The translations under genes were made by a program, and so were the position numbers. The notes under the pieces were generated by a model. That model ran no database searches, was not told the origin of the DNA, and saw only the letters and a list, made by a program, of their open reading frames with translations. Source: Bacillota bacterium (GTDB lineage Bacteria; Bacillota; Clostridia; Acetivibrionales; DSM-1351). Taken from it: a stretch of 15,539 bases of DNA. Positions 1-7,443 of this stretch are shown here, one piece after another. The stretch lies in assembly GCA_023426005.1 (NCBI GenBank), contig JAFABO010000077.1, forward strand, positions 1 through 15,539, in the 5' to 3' direction. Position 1 is the stretch's first letter, and each line of letters opens with the position of its first letter.

Positions 1-506
1 TTCCAAGGAAGCTGCAGTTTAAAGGGTTTTTGCTGGCGGCGCTGACGGTGTGCGGAGCGATGGCCGCAATAGATACTGCTTATTCCAACATCTTTTCCAT
101 GTTCTTTGATTACAGATCGACCTTTCTCCAGCTGTATGGGGGCTGGACAGAGGTAACCTCCGGCTCTGTGGTGATTTTAGTAACTTTCCTGTGGAATATA
201 ACCGTATACCTCTCTGCCTACATCGGGGGATTCTTGATTACAAATATCTATCATAGAATGTCAAAGCTTACCAAGATAGTAGTAGCCATAGGTGTTCCGG
301 TCTGGTTTGCGGTAGTGCTTCCAATTTTAGACGCTACTGTGACAGGAGGGAGGATTTATAAATACATTGGAAATGTTATCCTGACTGTTGGAGGGTTGAA
401 ATACGGGGTAAATCCTTATATTCCGGTGTTGTCACTTACTGTTGAAGCAGCTGTTGTGGCCGTCTTATGCTTTATGCTGGTAAAGACGGCGACAGTAAAG
501 GAATAG
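1..506 (+). CDS. Membrane protein, C-terminal part (cut by window edge)
   Basis: The reading frame is open to the left edge (first full codon at base 3), so the N-terminus lies outside the window. The TTG at 30 sits inside this frame, has no ribosome site, and is unlikely to be the start. The visible part of about 167 residues has four hydrophobic stretches separated by short polar loops, so it is an integral membrane protein. It has no motif I can name. Its large hydrophobic helices and short polar tail would fit an ABC-2 type permease subunit or a small uncharacterised membrane protein. It converges on the ABC/GntR operon that follows, which may or may not mean a shared function. Membrane location is well supported; function is unknown. 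Confidence 0.7.
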   Translation, partial: PRKLQFKGFLLAALTVCGAMAAIDTAYSNIFSMFFDYRSTFLQLYGGWTEVTSGSVVILVTFLWNITVYLSAYIGGFLITNIYHRMSKLTKIVVAIGVPVWFAVVLPILDATVTGGRIYKYIGNVILTVGGLKYGVNPYIPVLSLTVEAAVVAVLCFMLVKTATVKE

Positions 507-541
507 ACCTTTAAAGACAGGAAGGAAAAATGCATATAAAT

Positions 542-576
542 GGCCTGCCTGTGCAGATAAAGGGCACAGGCAGGCC
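542..576 (-). terminator. Stem-loop between convergent genes
   Basis: A perfect 13-bp GC-rich inverted repeat (542-554 with 564-576) has a 9-base loop. It lies between the stop of the plus-strand membrane protein (506) and the stop of the minus-strand permease (593). On the minus strand the stem is followed by an AT-rich stretch ending in a run of five T. On the plus strand there is no clear T-run. It therefore most likely ends the ABC operon, and may also act on the opposite gene. Confidence 0.7.
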
Positions 577-592
577 TGTTCTGCCAAAAAAA

Positions 593-2581
593 TTATTTTA
601 ACTGGTCAATGTACTTTTGTAAACCGGCAGATACTTTTTTATTGAAGCTTAAGGAAATATTGTACGGATTTTCATCCCCATTCTTTGAAAAGACTGCAAC
701 ATAATCTGCATGCTTGTTTACATCGATATCAAAGGAAAAATTCAAAAGCTCCCGGATTAAATTCTTGTCGGTGATTTTAATATTCTTTGTATTTTCAGCC
801 GACGTTTTATCTGAACCGTAATAAGTCTCATGTCTGACATTTGTTAGTATGACAAAGGCGACGTCTTCCGGTTTGATTACTACTTTTTCAAAGAGTCCTT
901 CCTTCTTCAGCCAGTCCATTGTATTTGTGAAGCTGCTGCGGATTTCATAGGAAATTGCCCTGTCCTCATTGTCTATGATATCAATATACAGTACGCGTTG
1001 GGGGAGATTTACCAATTCATTGTATTCCAGGTGGCTTATATCTTTTCTGACAGCATCCTTGAAAGAATCCAGTTGAGTCTTGCCTGAAACAACAACCGGA
1101 TTACGCCGGATACGGTTGTCGGCAATTTCTATATACTTCAAATCAGCCGCTTCCTGGTGAAGAATAGGAAATCGGCTTCCCATGTATTCCTGGCTTTCAT
1201 ATATGGGACCAAGTGCAGAGGCATAAAGGTTGGTATCCAGGGTATACTTTCTGATGATTGTCTTACCGTTTTTGAGCTTATATGCCAGATAATTCGAGTA
1301 ACCTTCAGTGCTTCTGTTTTCCAGTATCAGCTTCTGGAGCTTTGTTAAATTTTCAAGGTTCTTTGTATCTTTATAAACTGCTGTATCACTGCTATAGTAA
1401 TTTTTAATATTAAAATAAGGTTTATCCCTTTCCAGCCAGAAGTTAATATTGTTGCCCAGGTATGCTTCTTCAACCTCGGAGGCTTCAGGAACATAATTGA
1501 CATAGCCCGCAACATCCAATCTGATAAACAAAAGCAGTGCGCAAAGTACTGCTGCATAACCCGCATAACCTTTCCAGGTATGCAGTATTCTAAAGGTTTT
1601 GTTGGATATCATTTGAACTACGGCGTATGACAGCAGTGCACTGGCGAAATAGCCGAAAACCTGAAAAGGAAATGAAATGAAGGTTCCTTGAATAACTCCG
1701 AAATATGCTCCGCCCAGCAGGGTTCCGCAAAAGGTTACACCATATATAAACACCGGGTTTAAAGGTTTAAAGGTAATAATATCTCCGGCGGTTTCAGGTC
1801 TTCTGAATTTAAATACCGCCAGAGCTCCTATAAATAGAAGAACAGTTAAAATGATAAAAAATATTTTAGTTGCAGCCGTGTATTTATTATAACTGCTATT
1901 AAAAAGCATAACCATTGGCATAAAATTATAGAAGGTAAGCTCGGAAAAATTATCAAAGCCGTATAGCAGCTGACAAAGGTGAATTCTTATAAATTCCGAA
2001 AAGAATACAGGCAGTACGTTTAGTATGTAAACAAAGACAAGTTGAGCTATTGAGTTTCCGGTAAACATTCCGACAAAAACAGTCATTGCTAAAAAAAGAA
2101 TTCCGAACAGCAGTGAATTAAAAAACCAATTAATTAAAAGGTGAGCTGAATAATAGCCTGACAGGAAGCTGAAGCTGTTGAGCATAAACATGGCGGACAC
2201 CGTAACAAAAAGTGGAGTTATAAATAATATTGAGCATGATAATATACTGTTTAAAAATAGTGATGCTCTGGTAACAGGAAGACTGTGATAAAAGGAAGCC
2301 GACCTGCCTTTTTGTATATACCTGAAAACCACTACTCCTATAATGACGGGAAAAACCAGCAACAGCAGCTGATTCGGGCTGTTGACGAAGCAGAGATCCT
2401 TCATTATTCTCTCTTTTAACAGTTCAGGATTAATGAGATAAATTTTATTGGATCTCTGCATAAAATGATTCAGCGGAAGTAAAAACAGCAGTGCTATTGC
2501 ATAAAGTGCGCTGATCCACCAGAACCTTTTCAGATCACTAAGAATAAAGCCCCCCTTAAAGAAGGATATTTTCGATTTCAT
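593..2581 (-). CDS. ABC-2 type permease with large C-terminal hydrophilic domain
   Basis: This is the membrane partner of the ATPase encoded just upstream. I start it at the ATG at 2581 (662 residues), because a GGGGGGAAAAGG ribosome site precedes that codon. An in-frame ATG 13 codons earlier lies deeper inside the ATPase gene without such a site. The start overlaps the ATPase end by 26 bases, so translation is probably coupled. Residues about 20-355 contain roughly eight or nine hydrophobic helices. From about 356 to the end, some 300 residues are polar with no membrane helix, which suggests a large domain outside the helices. This layout fits permeases found beside YtrA/YtrB-type genes, perhaps the DUF6449-containing group, which I cannot confirm here. 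The transported substrate is unknown. Export or a role in cell-envelope stress is a family-level guess. Confidence 0.85.
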   Translation of the reverse strand: MKSKISFFKGGFILSDLKRFWWISALYAIALLFLLPLNHFMQRSNKIYLINPELLKERIMKDLCFVNSPNQLLLLVFPVIIGVVVFRYIQKGRSASFYHSLPVTRASLFLNSILSCSILFITPLFVTVSAMFMLNSFSFLSGYYSAHLLINWFFNSLLFGILFLAMTVFVGMFTGNSIAQLVFVYILNVLPVFFSEFIRIHLCQLLYGFDNFSELTFYNFMPMVMLFNSSYNKYTAATKIFFIILTVLLFIGALAVFKFRRPETAGDIITFKPLNPVFIYGVTFCGTLLGGAYFGVIQGTFISFPFQVFGYFASALLSYAVVQMISNKTFRILHTWKGYAGYAAVLCALLLFIRLDVAGYVNYVPEASEVEEAYLGNNINFWLERDKPYFNIKNYYSSDTAVYKDTKNLENLTKLQKLILENRSTEGYSNYLAYKLKNGKTIIRKYTLDTNLYASALGPIYESQEYMGSRFPILHQEAADLKYIEIADNRIRRNPVVVSGKTQLDSFKDAVRKDISHLEYNELVNLPQRVLYIDIIDNEDRAISYEIRSSFTNTMDWLKKEGLFEKVVIKPEDVAFVILTNVRHETYYGSDKTSAENTKNIKITDKNLIRELLNFSFDIDVNKHADYVAVFSKNGDENPYNISLSFNKKVSAGLQKYIDQLK

Positions 2582-3455
2582 AGCCTTTTCCCCCCAGTTC
2601 GTATATAAAAATTTCTTCAAGAGTCAAAGGGAGAATATCCATGATTACTGGATCTGTCGCTCTGACCTTTGCAACAATGTCTTCCCTGACGCCTCTTACA
2701 ATGTATTGAAGAACACTCCCGTTACAGCTTTGGCGGAGGGTTTCTTCCTCTGTAAACAAATCTTTGGGCAAAGCACCGGTATAGGCGATTTGAAGCTTGT
2801 GAACATCGGATTTCATATTGTCCAATTCACGTTCAACTATAATTCTGCCATTATGCAAAATACCTACATGATCACACACATCTTCCAATTCACGTAAATT
2901 ATGAGAGGAAACCAGCACAGTGGTTCCATATTCAGCAACGTCCTGAAGTACCAGGTTCCACACCTTTTTTCTCATAACCGGATCGAGGCCGTCCACTGGT
3001 TCATCAAAAATCATTACTTTGGGCCTGGCAGATATTCCAAGCCAGAAAGCAACCTGCTTCTGCATACCTCTTGAAAGTTTTACAGCTCTTCTTTTTATAT
3101 CCATGGGGAAGGCCTGCTTCAAAGTATTGAACCTTTCCCAGCTCCAGGAGGGATATATGCCGGCATAGAACTCAGCCATCTCCTTAATGCCGTATTGTGA
3201 AAAAAAGAATGGGTCCTCGGGGATATATACTATTTCGGCCTTGCATTCGGAATTGTCAAAGACGGGTTTTTCGTCAATGGTAATACTTCCTGTCTCATTT
3301 TTATAAATTCCGGCCAAATGTTTTATCAGGGTAGTTTTTCCCGAGCCATTAGGGCCAAGAAGGCCGTATACTGAGCCCCGGTCAACATGGATGTTCAGCT
3401 GATCCAGGGCTTTAAAACTGCCATAGAACTTGCTCAGGGATTTAACATCTATCAT
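2556..3455 (-). CDS. ABC transporter ATP-binding protein (YtrB-like)
   Basis: The 299-residue cytoplasmic ATPase powers the permease encoded after it. Visible motifs, in order, are Walker A GPNGSGKT (34-41), the signature LSRGM (127-131), Walker B VMIFDEP (147-153) with the D-loop GLD, and the switch His in SSHN (H185). The usual Q-loop glutamine is replaced by Glu in IPEDP (E80). That variation is seen in this GntR-linked ABC subfamily. The ATG at 3455 has an AAAGGAGG ribosome site and overlaps the repressor stop by 14 bases. About 80 residues follow the nucleotide-binding core, as is usual for single-domain drug/peptide-type export ATPases. The family assignment is firm; the substrate is not known. 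Confidence 0.93.
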   Translation of the reverse strand: MIDVKSLSKFYGSFKALDQLNIHVDRGSVYGLLGPNGSGKTTLIKHLAGIYKNETGSITIDEKPVFDNSECKAEIVYIPEDPFFFSQYGIKEMAEFYAGIYPSWSWERFNTLKQAFPMDIKRRAVKLSRGMQKQVAFWLGISARPKVMIFDEPVDGLDPVMRKKVWNLVLQDVAEYGTTVLVSSHNLRELEDVCDHVGILHNGRIIVERELDNMKSDVHKLQIAYTGALPKDLFTEEETLRQSCNGSVLQYIVRGVREDIVAKVRATDPVIMDILPLTLEEIFIYELGGKGYEIENILL

Positions 3456-3834
3456 TTTTATTAACCTCCTTTTGTTTGTAAATATTTTTTATCACCGACA
3501 GAACAGTTTCCACCGGTGTTTTCAGATATATCAACTCTTCAGTCAGTTTGGACATTTGGGCTAAAATATCTTCCCGGCGGCTTTGCTCGTAATCGCTGTC
3601 AGGCTGTGAAATGAAATTCCCCTTTCCTTTGACGGAGTAAATGACCCCTTCGGTTTCAAGGTCTTTATATGCTTTTTGTATGGTGTTGGGATTGATAGTC
3701 AGCATTTGTGCAAGCTCACGTACAGAGGGAATTTTATCCTCGGGCTTCATTATGCCGTTGATAACCAATTCCTTTATCCTATCTTTTATTTGCTCATATA
3801 TCGGCTTGGGATTTTTAAAGTCCAGCTGGATCAT
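3442..3834 (-). CDS. GntR-family repressor, YtrA subfamily
   Basis: This 130-residue regulator has an N-terminal GntR winged helix-turn-helix (about residues 10-76, including IPSVRELAQ, NPNTIQKAY and the wing GKGNFI). A short helical tail of about 50 residues follows, the hallmark of the YtrA subfamily, which lacks a large ligand domain. It is first in a three-gene operon and overlaps the ATPase gene by 14 bases. YtrA-type proteins usually repress their own ABC operon, and the promoter upstream carries repeated GTGTAC-type half-sites that fit this. The ATG at 3834 is preceded by AAGGAGGTG, 12 bases away. The inducer cannot be read from sequence; cell-wall-active compounds are known inducers for relatives. 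Confidence 0.92.
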   Translation of the reverse strand: MIQLDFKNPKPIYEQIKDRIKELVINGIMKPEDKIPSVRELAQMLTINPNTIQKAYKDLETEGVIYSVKGKGNFISQPDSDYEQSRREDILAQMSKLTEELIYLKTPVETVLSVIKNIYKQKEVNKNDRC

Positions 3835-3935
3835 GAATTGCGGGCACCTCCTTTATTTTGTCTCCACATACAAAGACAGCTTTCAGATCAATGGATTCTT
3901 AACTCATAACTTTTGTGAGAGCTATTTTTATCAAT

Positions 3936-3969
3936 AGTGTATTATAAGTAATAGTACACTTGGTACACT
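3936..3969 (-). promoter_or_regulatory. Promoter and probable GntR operator of the ABC operon
   Basis: On the minus strand a perfect TATAAT (3941-3946) lies about 107 bases before the repressor start. Around it are AGTGTA (3936-3941) and its inverted copy TACACT (3955-3960), 13 bases apart. A third copy lies at 3964-3969. GTACACT is repeated directly at 3954-3960 and 3963-3969. A canonical -35 box is missing; its expected place (3964-3969) is taken by a half-site. A dyad covering the -10 and -35 region is what autorepression by the YtrA-type protein would need. The operator assignment is inferred. Confidence 0.6.
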
Positions 3970-4009
3970 GTTATTTTAAACCCCATAGTATTGATATGTC
4001 AACAAAAAA

Positions 4010-4067
4010 ATAAAAGCACCCTGCCTTTCGGAATAAACAGCGGTTCTGAAAGGCAGGGTGCTTTTAT
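4010..4067 (-). terminator. Strong intrinsic terminator of the beta-galactosidase gene
   Basis: A perfect 20-bp inverted repeat (4010-4029 with 4048-4067) has an 18-base loop. On the minus strand it is followed directly by a run of seven T (complement of 4004-4010). It lies about 20 bases after the beta-galactosidase stop codon and just ahead of the divergently placed regulatory region of the ABC operon on the same strand. It should therefore insulate that operon from read-through. Confidence 0.92.
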
Positions 4068-4087
4068 AGTAAAGTTTTATAGAAATT

Positions 4088-6166
4088 TTATTCTTTCCCA
4101 GAGAGAACCATGACACCGTATTTCTCCATCAGGCAGGAGCCCGCGGCGGTTTTACCCGTGAGCAGGTCGGTCATTGGTTTCCTGATGTTGATGGTGACTT
4201 CGTAAGGCATATAATTCAGCAAGAACATATAATCCATGCCCTTGACCGACCTGACCGCCAGTTCCACCTGGGAAGGCAGCTCGACCACATCGCCGTATTG
4301 TTCGGCATACCCCAGCTTCTTTAAAAAAGCTGCAGCGGTCTCAGCACTAAAGCCGGCGCCGAAATAATAGGCGGTGCCTTTCCCAATCTTGTTGCGTACC
4401 AGGGCAGGTGCTCCGTCATAATAGTTCCCCCTAAAGGTTGCCAGCACCTCGGCACCGTCTCCGGCCCGGAGAATATCGTTGAAGATCGGTGCCGGGATTG
4501 CTTCACCGTCCCAAACGGCAAATTCCTCATCGTCCCCGGGGCCCAAATGTGTGTAGTCACAGACGGTTACTCCGCATATGTCGGCGGCCGGACCTGGCAT
4601 GGGGCGCATGGGACAGCGTCCGAATTCGTCCTTGTAGCCTGTTCTTGCGCCCATTATCAGAGTGCCTCCCTGCTCGGCATATGCCTTCAGGAGGGCTGCC
4701 GTTTGATCTGTAAGTATGGTGGCATGAGGGTAGATCAGCAGCTCATAGCGGTTCAGTTCTTCCTGGGCTGTTTTCTCAGCTCCTGAATTTCTGATGTAAA
4801 GGAAATCCATTGGAACGTGGTTGAGCTGCGCAGCGCTAAACCAGCCTGTATCGCTGAACTCATCAAGGGGACCGTGCCATTTGTCCTGTTCGCCGTCCCA
4901 TTCGTTGGAATAGTCTTTTACAAAGGCGACTTTAGCCTGATATTTGGCTCCTGCCAGATGTGAGATGCACGATAGGTCGTTCCTTATCCTACCCAGCTCC
5001 TCAAGCCTTCTGTTTGGCAGGTTGGAATAGTCGTTCAAGCCGTGCCAGTAGATCTCGTTACCTATCCAACAGGTACGCCAGCGGAAGAAGCTGACAAAAT
5101 CAGCTCCATGGGCTATTGACTGAAAGGCCCAGAGCTTCATCTGGCCGGGCTTTGGCGCGGGCTGTTTCATTTTTGCATCCCAGCCTCCGGCTCCCGACTG
5201 CTGCTCCATTATCCCAAAGACAGGAGAAACGGATCTGGCCCTGGTAAGTGACCAGGAGGATCTGCGGTCATTTAAGTTACCGGGTCTTTTGGGAGCGGTC
5301 CAGGTGTCGTAGGCAAAGTTGGGATAGCTGTCAAAGGTTATAAAATCAAGGGCTTGCCGGGTCATTTCATGGCTGTCCAAATGTCCGAAAATACCGTTGG
5401 TGGTTATGAACTGGCCTTCAGGTGCATACTTTCTGATAATATTTGCCTGAAGCCTGCAGAAATCGATGGCACTCCCGGATATGAAACGTTTCTCCTCCAG
5501 GGACATATGAGGATTGTTGGCATTGCCCACCGTAGGCCGCGTAAGGTGAATTTCCTCCCAGGAGGTATAGGTTTGGTTCCAGAAGGCCGTACCCATGGCA
5601 GCGTTCAGGCTGTCAAGCGTTTTAAATTTATCCTGTAAATACTTCCGGAAAGCGATATGATCAGCCTCGGAATAGAATACGTTTGTTTCACAGTTCAGCT
5701 CATTATCTATTTGCCAACCTATGACAGCCGGATTGGGACAGTAACGTTCTGCAATTTTTTCTACGATCCGGGCTGTAAGCTCATTGTATTTTGGCGAATT
5801 GTAATTATTATGTCTGCGGAGCCCGTGCCTGTAAAGCGTGCCGTCCACTGCGGCATTGAGGACCTCGGGATACCTGTTGGTCAGCCATGCGGGAGGTGTT
5901 GCCGTGGGAGTACAGAAAATCACCTTCACACCGTGTTTGTTGACCAGTTCAAGAAACCTGTCAAAGAATTCGAAAGTAAATACCCCTTCGGCAGGCTCAA
6001 ATTTATTCCAGGCAAATTCGGCAATACGAATGACTTCAAGTCCGTGTTCCTTCATTCTGAGCAAATCGTCTTCCCAGAGACTTTCGGGCCAGTGCTCAGG
6101 ATAATAGCACACTCCCAGGGTAAGTTTATCAAACTTTATGGATTTTTCTGCGAGGTTTATACTCAT
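4088..6166 (-). CDS. Beta-galactosidase, glycoside hydrolase family 42
   Basis: This 692-residue enzyme hydrolyses terminal beta-D-galactosides, typically from oligosaccharides taken up by the cell. There is no signal peptide, so it is cytoplasmic. The N-terminal TIM barrel begins with LGVCYYPEHWPE (18-29). The family acid/base Glu is in WQIDNELN (E156) and the nucleophile Glu is in GIMEQQSG (E321). A middle trimerisation-type domain (about 400-620) and a small C-terminal beta domain follow. Length is normal for GH42. The ATG at 6166 has AGGGTG eight bases upstream. The stretch after the acid/base Glu lacks the closely spaced Cys cluster that binds zinc in some family members. The gene follows a LacI-family regulator by 82 bases on the same strand and ends at a strong terminator. 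Galactoside control by that regulator is inferred. Family certain, exact substrate not. Confidence 0.95.
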   Translation of the reverse strand: MSINLAEKSIKFDKLTLGVCYYPEHWPESLWEDDLLRMKEHGLEVIRIAEFAWNKFEPAEGVFTFEFFDRFLELVNKHGVKVIFCTPTATPPAWLTNRYPEVLNAAVDGTLYRHGLRRHNNYNSPKYNELTARIVEKIAERYCPNPAVIGWQIDNELNCETNVFYSEADHIAFRKYLQDKFKTLDSLNAAMGTAFWNQTYTSWEEIHLTRPTVGNANNPHMSLEEKRFISGSAIDFCRLQANIIRKYAPEGQFITTNGIFGHLDSHEMTRQALDFITFDSYPNFAYDTWTAPKRPGNLNDRRSSWSLTRARSVSPVFGIMEQQSGAGGWDAKMKQPAPKPGQMKLWAFQSIAHGADFVSFFRWRTCWIGNEIYWHGLNDYSNLPNRRLEELGRIRNDLSCISHLAGAKYQAKVAFVKDYSNEWDGEQDKWHGPLDEFSDTGWFSAAQLNHVPMDFLYIRNSGAEKTAQEELNRYELLIYPHATILTDQTAALLKAYAEQGGTLIMGARTGYKDEFGRCPMRPMPGPAADICGVTVCDYTHLGPGDDEEFAVWDGEAIPAPIFNDILRAGDGAEVLATFRGNYYDGAPALVRNKIGKGTAYYFGAGFSAETAAAFLKKLGYAEQYGDVVELPSQVELAVRSVKGMDYMFLLNYMPYEVTINIRKPMTDLLTGKTAAGSCLMEKYGVMVLSGKE

Positions 6167-6248
6167 AAATTTATCACCCTTCTTAAAATTTTGTTATATA
6201 TAAATTTACTTAGCGCGTTGTATTAATTAGACGGCACAACAGGTTAAT

Positions 6249-7223
6249 TTATATATTTAGTATGTTTTGTACGCTGTCTCTCAAGGTAAGGCTGGTTTCC
6301 AGGGTCATTGACCCAACTTTTTTGCCCTGGATCATATTTATTAAAATCCGGGCACTTTCATAGCCCTGTTCATATTTGGGAAGCCTTACGGTAGTCAGTT
6401 TAGGAATGGTAAAGCCGGCCTGGATGATATCATCAAAGCCTATCAGGGAAACATCCAGGGGTACCCGGATTTTATGCTCTGAAAAAGCCGACAGGGCTCC
6501 GATGGCCATGGCATCGTTAAAGGCGAAAACCGCTGAAAAATCTCTGGTTTTGTTCAATAGCTCCTTTGCGGCGAAGTATCCTTTTACATATTCACTGCCT
6601 ATGTGGCCCGTACAGATTACCGGAGCTGTCCGGCTATCCAGTCCCGCTCTTTCAAGAGAGCCGTAAAACCCCTTGAGGCGTTGATCCTCACGACTATCGG
6701 ATATTGTCAGGAAAGCTATTTTTCTATGACCGTTTTTCAGAAGATGATCAGTCGCTTTTTCAGATCCGGCTTTAATATCAATTCCCACCGAAGGAATCGG
6801 AAGGGGTTTTCCGCAATAGTCTGTGACTATTGCCGGCACTGCAGGTTTTGCATGCTCCTGCTCTTTTTTTCGGGAAATGTCGGACAATATTATTCCGTCA
6901 TATTGGCGCTGCCTGATTTTAAGCGGATCGAAATTTCTGCTTAACACGATAGTATAGCCGGTTTCTTCGCAGAAATCCTCCATGCCCCGGTATACTTCCA
7001 TATAGAAGGGATTGAGTATATCATGGACATAAAATAGTATCTGTCGTGACTGGCGGGTTTTCAAGCTTCTGGCAATAAGGTTGGGTGAATACCCCAGTTC
7101 GCTGATAGCTTTTTCAATCCTTGTCCGGTTTTCTTCAGATACATATCCGTTTTTGTTTAAAACCCTTGAAACAGTTGTTTTGGAAACTCCCGCAAGCCGA
7201 GCAACATCTTCTCTGGTTACCAT
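6249..7223 (-). CDS. LacI-family transcriptional regulator
   Basis: This 324-residue sugar-responsive DNA-binding protein has an N-terminal LacI helix-turn-helix (about 4-24: REDVARLAGVSKTTVSRVLN) and a hinge helix (about 46-57). A periplasmic-binding-protein-like ligand domain fills the rest, including FAFNDAMAIG and GFDDI. The ATG at 7223 is preceded by AGGAGA at a proper distance. The beta-galactosidase gene follows 82 bases downstream, so the natural ligand is likely a galactoside or a breakdown product of one. A perfect palindrome lies at its own predicted transcription start, which points to autorepression. The palindrome also lies in the gap shared with the divergent pdxA-type gene, so that gene could be co-controlled. 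Confidence 0.94.
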   Translation of the reverse strand: MVTREDVARLAGVSKTTVSRVLNKNGYVSEENRTRIEKAISELGYSPNLIARSLKTRQSRQILFYVHDILNPFYMEVYRGMEDFCEETGYTIVLSRNFDPLKIRQRQYDGIILSDISRKKEQEHAKPAVPAIVTDYCGKPLPIPSVGIDIKAGSEKATDHLLKNGHRKIAFLTISDSREDQRLKGFYGSLERAGLDSRTAPVICTGHIGSEYVKGYFAAKELLNKTRDFSAVFAFNDAMAIGALSAFSEHKIRVPLDVSLIGFDDIIQAGFTIPKLTTVRLPKYEQGYESARILINMIQGKKVGSMTLETSLTLRDSVQNILNI

Positions 7224-7252
7224 TTAATCTCCTGAGTATAGCAAATTTCTTG

Positions 7253-7274
7253 TGTGTGGTCACGAGACCACACA
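7253..7274. promoter_or_regulatory. Probable LacI-family operator
   Basis: Perfect 9-bp arms TGTGTGGTC and GACCACACA flank the four bases ACGA, so the dyad axis falls on a CG step, as is typical for LacI-family operators. It lies 30 bases before the lacI-type start codon and directly downstream of that gene's predicted -10 box. No second copy is seen between the regulator and the beta-galactosidase. Confidence 0.75.
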
Positions 7275-7277
7275 ACC

Positions 7278-7306
7278 ATATTATCAATAAATCCATGAAG
7301 AAGCAA
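7278..7306 (-). promoter_or_regulatory. Promoter of the lacI-type gene
   Basis: On the minus strand, TTGCTT (complement of 7301-7306) is followed after exactly 17 bases by TAATAT (complement of 7278-7283). The expected start point falls within the palindrome at 7253-7274, so a bound regulator would block initiation. Confidence 0.6.
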
Positions 7307-7381
7307 GGGATATTATCAGCTTTTTATTAAACAAAGTTTTATGCATTTGTGAAATGATATACAATAAATACATATTTAAAT

Positions 7382-7387
7382 TATAAT
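7382..7387 (+). promoter_or_regulatory. Candidate -10 box for the pdxA-type gene
   Basis: A TATAAT stands in the very AT-rich 130 bases ahead of the pdxA-type gene, about 57 bases before its start codon. No convincing -35 box is found at the right distance, so this is only a candidate. Confidence 0.3.
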
Positions 7388-7443
7388 TTTATAGAGCTTC
7401 AAAATTGAAAAAAATAAAAAATTCACATTATCGGAGGTAATAT

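Noticed and set aside
2582..2620. Start of the ABC permease 13 codons upstream
   Set aside because: It lacks a ribosome site and lengthens the overlap with the ATPase gene. The ATG at 2581 has a GGGGGG-AAAAGG site.
5657..6226. 189-codon plus-strand frame opposite the beta-galactosidase
   Set aside because: It lies antisense to the N-terminal catalytic domain of a clear GH42 enzyme and has no ribosome site or domain.
6167..6248. Separate promoter and operator for the beta-galactosidase
   Set aside because: The 82 bases are AT-rich, but no -35/-10 pair with proper spacing and no match to the lacI-type palindrome stand out.
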